This document shows positions 59,443 to 64,000 of a DNA stretch of 64,000 nucleotides, piece by piece (position 1 is the first letter of the stretch; every line of letters begins with the position of its first letter). Below the pieces are notes generated by a model. It saw only the letters and a list, made by a program, of their open reading frames with translations, had not been told where the DNA came from and made no database searches. This DNA comes from Candidatus Woykebacteria bacterium RBG_13_40_15 (GTDB lineage: Bacteria; Patescibacteria; Microgenomatia; Woykebacterales; RBG-16-39-9b), in contig MHCP01000015.1 in NCBI GenBank assembly GCA_001816655.1, positions 1 through 64,000 on the forward strand, in the 5' to 3' direction. The position numbers and the translations under genes were made by a program.

Positions 59443-59516
59443 CGTGGTGGTCGAGTGGTTAGACACGGGTCTGCAAAACCTGTCACAGCGGTTCGAATCC
59501 GCTCCACGCCTCCAAA
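59443..59516 (+). tRNA. tRNA-Cys (anticodon GCA)
   Basis: Cloverleaf with acceptor GGCGTGG/CCACGCC, anticodon arm CGGGT-CTGCAAA-ACCTG, T-arm AGCGG-TTCGAAT-CCGCT, discriminator T and encoded CCA. Confidence 0.96.
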
Positions 59517-59544
59517 GCCCGGGCTAATAAATATCCTCTAGTAA

Positions 59545-59573
59545 TTGACATAGTGTTATTTTTCTGGTATAAT
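59545..59573 (+). promoter_or_regulatory. Perfect sigma70-type promoter TTGACA-N17-TATAAT
   Basis: Exact consensus -35 (59545-59550) and -10 (59568-59573) with optimal spacing, the strongest promoter in the window. The RNA start is about 59580, giving a leader of about 295 nt before the 146-aa gene. Confidence 0.88.
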
Positions 59574-59579
59574 ACAACT

Positions 59580-59874
59580 TGTTCTTTGAAATATTAGAAA
59601 AGTTACAGGTCTCGAAAGGCATCTAGTAACTGGTAATAATTGTATTTGTAACTGTCACTGTTAAAAACCTTGAAGTAAATGCACATTAAAACCAGTTACC
59701 AGGTGCCTTTATTGTGCCGCGGAGCTTTATGCGAAGTGGCATTGGTACCAGTACCTTGAAAATTACTCCTTACAAACTCTCCTTCACTTGGGCTCGCTCA
59801 TATTGTTCTTAAATTTATTTTGAGAACAGTTAGAGCGGCTTGCTCAAGCATTACAATACGAAGGAGGTTGTGAC
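59580..59874 (+). promoter_or_regulatory. Long structured leader with possible upstream ORF
   Basis: The RNA begins TTGTTCTTTGAAA, like rRNA-leader antitermination boxes. It holds a 27-codon frame at 59729-59812 (ATG 4 nt after GGAG) whose stop lies in the hairpin TGTTCTTAAA/TTTTGAGAACA (59804-59830). CTTGgGC/GCtCAAG and GCTC/GAGC could pair around that hairpin. It ends with AAGGAGGT 5 nt before the GTG start. It may regulate the orphan gene; no known class. Confidence 0.5.
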
Positions 59875-60315
59875 GTGACAGCCCGTCTAGTCAAAGGCGT
59901 GTACGGTACGTATCTGGCCCCTTTTGAAGGCCCCTTCGGCCTTCGCTATGGGCAACGCAGGAAGTGGTACATCCACAACAATGCTGGGTGGTACAATTCT
60001 GAAGGCGAGAAGTTAGGATGGGGCGATCTCAACATTGAGGATATTCAACGAATCGCTTCGGAGCTCCTGCCCGGCGAGGTGTTCATCATCCTCAGTGAGC
60101 AGGACACTTCCTGGCAGCACGACCGAATGGATGCTCCCGGGATCGAGTACTGTGCTTTCAAATGCCACTGTATTATCCTTCCAGGGAAGGTATACAAGGT
60201 GGTGGGGCATGAATACGAAACCGCGGACGAGGACGTGGAGGATCAAGGGCTCGCCGTAACCCTAGTTTCTCGCTCTCGTGCAAGGGAGCTTCTCAGCCAG
60301 CCTACCAACGCCTAG
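59875..60315 (+). CDS. Orphan 146-aa protein, no family recognised
   Basis: GTG start after AAGGAGGT. A soluble acidic protein with Trp-rich GQRRKWYIHNNAGWYNSEG near residues 30-48, and CAFKCHC near 97-103, which could bind a metal. G+C and codon use are like those of the other orphan genes. First protein of a promoter-to-terminator unit (59545-61168). Confidence 0.7.
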   Translation: MTARLVKGVYGTYLAPFEGPFGLRYGQRRKWYIHNNAGWYNSEGEKLGWGDLNIEDIQRIASELLPGEVFIILSEQDTSWQHDRMDAPGIEYCAFKCHCIILPGKVYKVVGHEYETADEDVEDQGLAVTLVSRSRARELLSQPTNA

Positions 60316-60335
60316 ACAACAGCAAGGAGTAAGCG

Positions 60336-60389
60336 ATGTGTAGTCCAAATCAAGCAGCGATGTTTGAAGAGGCACAAGTACCATCGTAA
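60336..60389 (+). CDS. Micro-ORF of 17 aa
   Basis: ATG at 60336, six nt after AAGGAG, encodes MCSPNQAAMFEEAQVPS and a TAA. It lies between the two orphan genes of this cassette. The good ribosome-binding site is the only support; it may be a coupling peptide or a relic. Confidence 0.35.
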   Translation: MCSPNQAAMFEEAQVPS

Positions 60390-60492
60390 ACTTCTTAAGG
60401 AAATCATGGTTCGATAAACTCACCACAAGTTGGTTTTCTTAGGAGAGATCATGAACAACGTGAGTTCGTGGTCTGTAGTCAAGGAGGGAGAG

Positions 60493-60885
60493 ATGAGTAC
60501 CTTAGAAGCGCAGTTAATGGACGCTACCTTCGATTGGCGTCACCGCATACTACACCACCGTGATGGAACGTGCGGCGCCTCGGCGCGTGACCTGGAGACC
60601 GGCTCGCTTTATTGCCCTGCCGAGGCGTCCAGGGCACCGCCTGATCGGATCATCAAGGAGGCGGGCAGGGAGTACACAGAGCCACTCCCTTGCCTCACCA
60701 GAATCCTCGTTCGGCTCGCTCGTTTAGATGCCGAAGCGAGGATATTTGCCACCGGCTTCCTCAGCTTCTGCGAGAATGCCGGAGTTCCCAAGGTCGCAGC
60801 GGAGGCTATCTGGGAAGCCGCAGTTCAGCAGACCGAGGATTATCTTGCTAGGTCAAAGAGCCTCGACGAGCTTAACGCCGAGTAA
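60493..60885 (+). CDS. Orphan protein of about 130 aa, no family recognised
   Basis: ATG at 60493 follows AAGGAGGG by 4 nt and starts MSTLEAQLMDATFDWRHRIL. An ATG at 60451, after TTAGGAGAGATC, would add 14 residues. The protein is mostly helical, with C and H residues in RHRILHHRDGTCGASA but no known motif. G+C is high. It is the second protein of the cassette. Confidence 0.65.
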   Translation: MSTLEAQLMDATFDWRHRILHHRDGTCGASARDLETGSLYCPAEASRAPPDRIIKEAGREYTEPLPCLTRILVRLARLDAEARIFATGFLSFCENAGVPKVAAEAIWEAAVQQTEDYLARSKSLDELNAE

Positions 60886-60927
60886 GATCGTCCGTCTTCC
60901 TAGCGATTACGGACACGGCTACGGTTT

Positions 60928-61107
60928 GGCGGTTTCGGCAAAGGCATTGCCTTGTCTCTTCCGCCATGTCGTGACGAACGGCAAAAACAAAAAGTTGGTC
61001 AGGCAAAACCGTTCTACCTGGCCGTAAAAACAACGGTGCGAAGGCCTCTTGAGGCATGCGTGGGAAGGAGCAGACATATGCAATGTTTGTTTCCTTCCCT
61101 TCCCTGA
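60928..61107 (+). other. Structured 3' region of the orphan cassette
   Basis: No gene over 10 codons is credible in 60886-61142. Successive hairpins: GGCGG/CCGCC enclosing AAGGCA-T-TGCCTT; ACGGC/GCCGT enclosing GGTCAGG/CCTGGCC; GCCTC-TT-GAGGC. A nine-codon frame with AAGGAG upstream lies at 61078-61107. The region may be a noncoding RNA or a structured 3' end. Confidence 0.4.
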
Positions 61108-61142
61108 GCAAATCAAGAAATTGGTTTTCTTAGGAGGAGACG

Positions 61143-61168
61143 CGACCTGAAAGGGTCGTTTTTCTTTT
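61143..61168 (+). terminator. Intrinsic terminator of the orphan cassette
   Basis: Stem CGACCT/GGGTCG with a GAAA tetraloop, followed by TTTTTCTTTT. A second perfect stem TGCAAGG-CCCGT-CCTTGCA lies at 61179-61197. Confidence 0.85.
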
Positions 61169-61250
61169 CCGAGGAGTTTGCAAGGCCCGTCCTTGCAGCT
61201 TCGACACAACCATTTCCCATTTTAATTCTTTGTGTTAAAATTACTCCGCC

Positions 61251-61499
61251 ATGGAAAAAGTCCAAAAGATCAAGGTTTTAAAATACACCGCCATTTTTGA
61301 ACCAGATAAAGAAACTGGCGGTTACACTGTAACTATCCCAGCGTTACCTGGCTGTATTTCCGAGGGCGATACTTTTGAAGAGGCGTTAAAAAATATTAAA
61401 GAAGCAGCTGAGCTTTACCTGGAAGTTTTGAAAGAAGAGAAAGAGGAAATACCAGTCGAAGAAAACCCCGTCGTGGCGCCAATTGAAGTTAGAGTATGA
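61251..61499 (+). CDS. hicB: HicB-family antitoxin
   Basis: An 82-aa protein: YTAIFEPDKETGGYTVTIPA, LPGCISEGDTFEEALKNIKE and AAELYLEVLKEE are the HicB partial RNase-H-like fold. It would bind and silence the HicA toxin. The usual C-terminal DNA-binding domain is not evident. Its ATGA end overlaps the hicA start. Confidence 0.9.
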   Translation: MEKVQKIKVLKYTAIFEPDKETGGYTVTIPALPGCISEGDTFEEALKNIKEAAELYLEVLKEEKEEIPVEENPVVAPIEVRV

Positions 61500-61714
61500 C
61501 CAAACTCCCTGCTGTAAAACCAAAGGAACTAGAAAGGGTTTTATTAAAAGCCGGTTTTAAATTTGTCCGTCAAAAGGGAAGCCACAGAATGTACGTCAGA
61601 GGAATTTATAAGGTTGTCGTTCCCTACCACAACAAAGATCTAAAGAGTGGCACCCTGAGAAATATCCTTAAGCAAGCCAACCTTCCTCCGACACAATTAT
61701 CCAAAATTCTTTAG
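61496..61714 (+). CDS. hicA: HicA-family toxin
   Basis: A 72-aa protein with the double-stranded RNA-binding-like HicA fold: KPKELERVLLKAGFKFVRQKGSH with the active His in GSHRMY, and VVPYHNKDLKSGTLRNILKQ. HicA cuts mRNA without need of the ribosome. Four-base overlap with hicB; antitoxin-first order. Confidence 0.92.
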   Translation: MTKLPAVKPKELERVLLKAGFKFVRQKGSHRMYVRGIYKVVVPYHNKDLKSGTLRNILKQANLPPTQLSKIL

Positions 61715-62802
61715 AGTTTTTTGGCGTATTGGGAGGAGATCCAACCTTCTTTTGCGGCCTTTATTTTATACCAGCCAGAAGTATCCTCTAGCAGTTTATA
61801 TTTTTCCCCGGGGGAGACTTGGCCAATTATTGCATAAGCGGTCCCCGGCCCATTTCGGACATTCAATATTCCGGTTGGTGTTTGGAGTATTTCAACACTA
61901 GACGTTGTTGCGGTTGTTTCGGCCGGTTGATAATTTTTTGCTAGATTTTCGAAAGCTTTCTTTGCTGCTCCTGTAGTTTCTTGTCCATCTGCTTTTAAAA
62001 AGCCGATTGTAGAGGCTTTGGCGGCCTTAATCTTAGCCTCGGATTTTTTATTCTGAAAGTAGGTTTTACCGTTTTGATCAATTAGCGCGTCAAACCCCAT
62101 TTGTTTAGTTTTAGCATAGAAAAATACTCCTTCCGCCCAAATCTCAGGTTTGTCAATTAAGGAGGTGTGACTTGCTGATATTGCGATTTCGTAGGAATTA
62201 ATTTGCCCCTCTTGCAATTTTGCTATCTCAGAAAAAGGATTTTCCGACAAAAATACTTCGACTATCAATCTAGAACCAGATTCGATATTGATTTCCATCT
62301 CTCTAGTGTAAAAACCACTTTTTCCAACCCTCAACTTATGAATACCCCGGTTTGGGTCTATTGATACCGCCCCACGCCCCACAAGTTCTCCGTCAAGCCA
62401 AATGTCGGATTTAGCCGACGTCGTAATTATGGAAAGACCACCCCCTGCCTGGAAGGAACGAACGTCTCCCGCAGAAAAAGCCCCATTCGGTCCAAAATCG
62501 AAGTTTATTGCGGTAATATTTTGGGCCGTCAAGCTGATCTTTTTTGAAAAAACCACCTTTTTATTATCAAGGCTAGATATTTCACTTTCCAGCCGTAGAG
62601 TATGGCTCCCCACTCGCAAATTTTTCTTGAGAAGTGGGGTAGTACCGATCAATTTTTCATCCAGAAAAACCTTGCTAGTAAAGTTTGGTGTTTCCACCTT
62701 CAATATCGAATTGGAGCTTTTGAAAAATTGAAAAGCCAGCCCAAAGATAATAATTAGGATTATTATTGCGATTAGTGAAAGAAGGATCTTTAGAAACCTC
62801 AT
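61711..62802 (-). CDS. PEGA-repeat and SH3b-domain membrane protein
   Basis: About 363 aa from the ATG at 62802 (an in-frame start at 62844 is less likely). An N-terminal helix (ILLSLIAIIILIIIFGLAFQ), two PEGA-like repeats (about 35-100 and 120-190, e.g. SDIWLDGELVGRGAVSIDP) and a C-terminal SH3b domain (GILNVRNGPGTAYAIIGQVS). PEGA and SH3b domains bind surface polymers or peptidoglycan. Its end overlaps hicA by 4 bases. Confidence 0.82.
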   Translation of the reverse strand: MRFLKILLSLIAIIILIIIFGLAFQFFKSSNSILKVETPNFTSKVFLDEKLIGTTPLLKKNLRVGSHTLRLESEISSLDNKKVVFSKKISLTAQNITAINFDFGPNGAFSAGDVRSFQAGGGLSIITTSAKSDIWLDGELVGRGAVSIDPNRGIHKLRVGKSGFYTREMEINIESGSRLIVEVFLSENPFSEIAKLQEGQINSYEIAISASHTSLIDKPEIWAEGVFFYAKTKQMGFDALIDQNGKTYFQNKKSEAKIKAAKASTIGFLKADGQETTGAAKKAFENLAKNYQPAETTATTSSVEILQTPTGILNVRNGPGTAYAIIGQVSPGEKYKLLEDTSGWYKIKAAKEGWISSQYAKKL

Positions 62803-62868
62803 AAAGCATCTATAAAAATAACACAAAGAAAACGCTTTACACAATAATTTTTAATTCTTGCAGAGTTC

Positions 62869-63414
62869 TTGCAGCTAGTGTTAAATTGTAGTGTGAGACA
62901 ATTTTCTGCCATAAAACTAGCGGACGAACTCATCCTTCCTCTTGTAATTATTGTAATGACTAGGTACTTGAGCGTTTTTTTGGCGGCTTTACTGGCCCCA
63001 TTAAATTTCTCAATTGGAGTTTCTAGCAGCTTTCACACCCTCTTATTTTTGAGTTTTTCTGACAAAAACCAAGCGGTATTAGCTAATTTTATTTCGTGGA
63101 TGGCTGTTGCTACGGTTTTGGCAATGTATTTTGGCTTTGTCCTTTTTCGGGGCCTCCATACTGCCTCGGAGCAGCTACATCCCAAATATGCGCAGGACCT
63201 TCACAAGAGAAATCTTGATTTTCTGGTTATTGACCAAAATGAGACAAGGCATCAAACAATCGGTTGGCTAGCAATCGTGGTGTTGGTATCCTGCCTTATG
63301 CTGTATGATTTTTTAAGTGTAGGATTGCCGGCTTTTTCCTTGGGCTACTTCCTTGGGTTAGCAGCCTTGCTAATAGGGATTTCTTATCCGGTCTTTTACA
63401 GAGGCAAAAATTGA
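62869..63414 (+). CDS. Hypothetical membrane protein
   Basis: Up to 181 aa with about four helices and a basic loop with HPKYAQDLHKRNLDF. No family recognised. A GTG at 62893 may be the true start. It faces the UbiA-like gene. Confidence 0.6.
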   Translation: MQLVLNCSVRQFSAIKLADELILPLVIIVMTRYLSVFLAALLAPLNFSIGVSSSFHTLLFLSFSDKNQAVLANFISWMAVATVLAMYFGFVLFRGLHTASEQLHPKYAQDLHKRNLDFLVIDQNETRHQTIGWLAIVVLVSCLMLYDFLSVGLPAFSLGYFLGLAALLIGISYPVFYRGKN

Positions 63415-63484
63415 AGCCCCGTAGGCTAAAAGGTAACGGAGTTGTCTTTAAGTTTTCCAAACGCTCTGCTTGTCACGGGGCGGA

Positions 63485-64000
63485 TTAAATGTTGGATGCG
63501 TAGAGGAAAAAGATAACAGAAAAAAACCAAAGAAAAACTGTAAAGAAAAGAGGTTTGTCCGAGATCAAAATTTTTTCAGGAGATTCCCCCTCACTTTTTT
63601 CAAAAATGAGATACAAATAACGAAAAACCCCGTAGGCTACGATGGGTATAGTTGCCATCAAAAGTTTTGATGAGGAGAGGGTTTGTGGTAAGACGCTCGC
63701 ATAAAAGACATTCCCACCAATCTCAGGGGAATTAAAAGTAAATAAGCTATATGTAATCAAAATTGCCGTTGCCATCATAAAAACTAACCCGTCTAAAAGC
63801 TGCTGGGGGTAAAACAAAAGTGTTTTTCGGTGCTGACCCCCCTGTTGCTTTGTAAGAAGGGTAAATTCGCTTCTTCTTTTGCCCACACTAAGAAAAAGAG
63901 CGAACATCATAGTTGTTATAATAAGCCAAGATGAAAGAGGTGTAAGGACCACAATAGAGCCAGCAAAAATCCGTAGCATAAAAGTAAAGGAAATTGCGAT
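63485..64000 (-). CDS. UbiA-family prenyltransferase, C-terminal part (partial)
   Basis: The frame is open to the window edge; 171 residues are visible. LRIFAGSIVVLTPLSSWLII and FALFLSVGKRRSEFTLL match the second half of UbiA-type enzymes close to decaprenyl-phosphate phosphoribosyltransferase, which makes arabinose-type lipid precursors for the cell surface. Five or so helices are seen. The N-terminal active-site NDxxD motif lies outside the window. Confidence 0.75.
   Translation of the reverse strand: MAISFTFMLRIFAGSIVVLTPLSSWLIITTMMFALFLSVGKRRSEFTLLTKQQGGQHRKTLLFYPQQLLDGLVFMMATAILITYSLFTFNSPEIGGNVFYASVLPQTLSSSKLLMATIPIVAYGVFRYLYLIFEKSEGESPEKILISDKPLFFTVFLWFFSVIFFLYASNI

Noticed and set aside
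63416..63482. Terminator GCCCCGT/ACGGGGC between the last two genes
   Set aside because: The arms are 52 bases apart and no T-run follows; chance pairing is likely.
1..64000. CRISPR array
   Set aside because: No regularly spaced identical repeats with unique spacers; the short AGCAGAAAGC and ACGT-armed repeats are palindromic or tandem.
1..64000. UGA-as-glycine genetic code
   Set aside because: TGA ends clear genes (for example at 42041-42043 and 63412-63414) and does not interrupt conserved frames.

Overview
The window looks like a chromosome segment from a Candidate Phyla Radiation (Patescibacteria) bacterium, with Microgenomates or WWE3/Katanobacteria as plausible groups (inference only). 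It has many small membrane and secreted proteins of CPR type, a CPR-style type IV secretion cluster with PrgI and tandem VirB2-like pilins, a group 3b sulfhydrogenase, and a compact dnaA-rpmH-rnpA-yidD-yidC-jag core. TGA is used as a stop, so the UGA=Gly code of Gracilibacteria/Absconditabacteria does not apply. Most genes are AT-rich, and many have a predicted promoter almost touching the start codon.

Layout. 1-0.45 kb: end of a NUDIX gene, tRNA-Arg and a partial tRNA copy. 0.56-4.4 kb: four-gene sulfhydrogenase operon (hydB-G-D-A). 4.4-6.1 kb: frameshifted thioredoxin/DsbD-like gene with DUF134 and DUF5320. 6.3-8.35 kb: two ZIP metal transporters and a DUF4396 protein. 8.35-10.8 kb: hypC operon. 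10.8-12.5 kb: two tRNA-Ser genes next to ACGT palindromes, comF and tmRNA. 12.5-17.5 kb: smpB and envelope genes. 17.6-34.3 kb: type IV secretion cluster (six VirB2-like modules, a lytic transglycosylase/M23 enzyme, VirB6, PrgI, two VirB4-family proteins), interrupted at 25.3-29.3 kb by a 952-aa orphan gene and an S23 four-helix-bundle gene. 34.3-43.2 kb: recF, dnaN, dnaA, then rpmH to rplY. 43.2-51 kb: valS, tsaD, galU, groESL. 51-54 kb: an orphan gene and a retron-like element. 54-59.4 kb: glycerate kinase, peptide-binding protein, histidine kinase, M23 peptidase. 59.4-61.2 kb: tRNA-Cys and a self-contained orphan cassette. 61.2-64 kb: HicBA, a PEGA/SH3 protein and a partial UbiA-family gene.

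The most unusual content is a set of five orphan genes: 952 aa (25.3-28.2 kb), 295 aa (51.2-52.0 kb), the reverse transcriptase (52.9-53.9 kb), and 146 and about 130 aa (59.9-60.9 kb). They are visibly richer in G+C than their neighbours. Their units have near-consensus promoters, most have full Shine-Dalgarno sites, and they carry long structured RNAs. The reverse transcriptase is preceded by a promoter, perfect 10-bp a1/a2 repeats and msr/msd-like hairpins, which is the layout of a retron; its active-site box is YADN instead of YADD. The 952-aa gene has a leader of about 420 nt with an 18-codon leader ORF, a terminator with a competing antiterminator, and mutually exclusive CTTGGTG/CACCAAG stems, one of which would bury the ribosome-binding site. 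The 59.5-61.2 kb cassette has a perfect consensus promoter, a structured leader with a possible upstream ORF, two orphan proteins, a structured 3' region and a strong terminator.

Other points of note are a domain inserted inside the zinc knuckle of valyl-tRNA synthetase, a NiFe hydrogenase large subunit that ends exactly at its last ligand motif, and palindromes that overlap the 3' ends of both tRNA-Ser genes.
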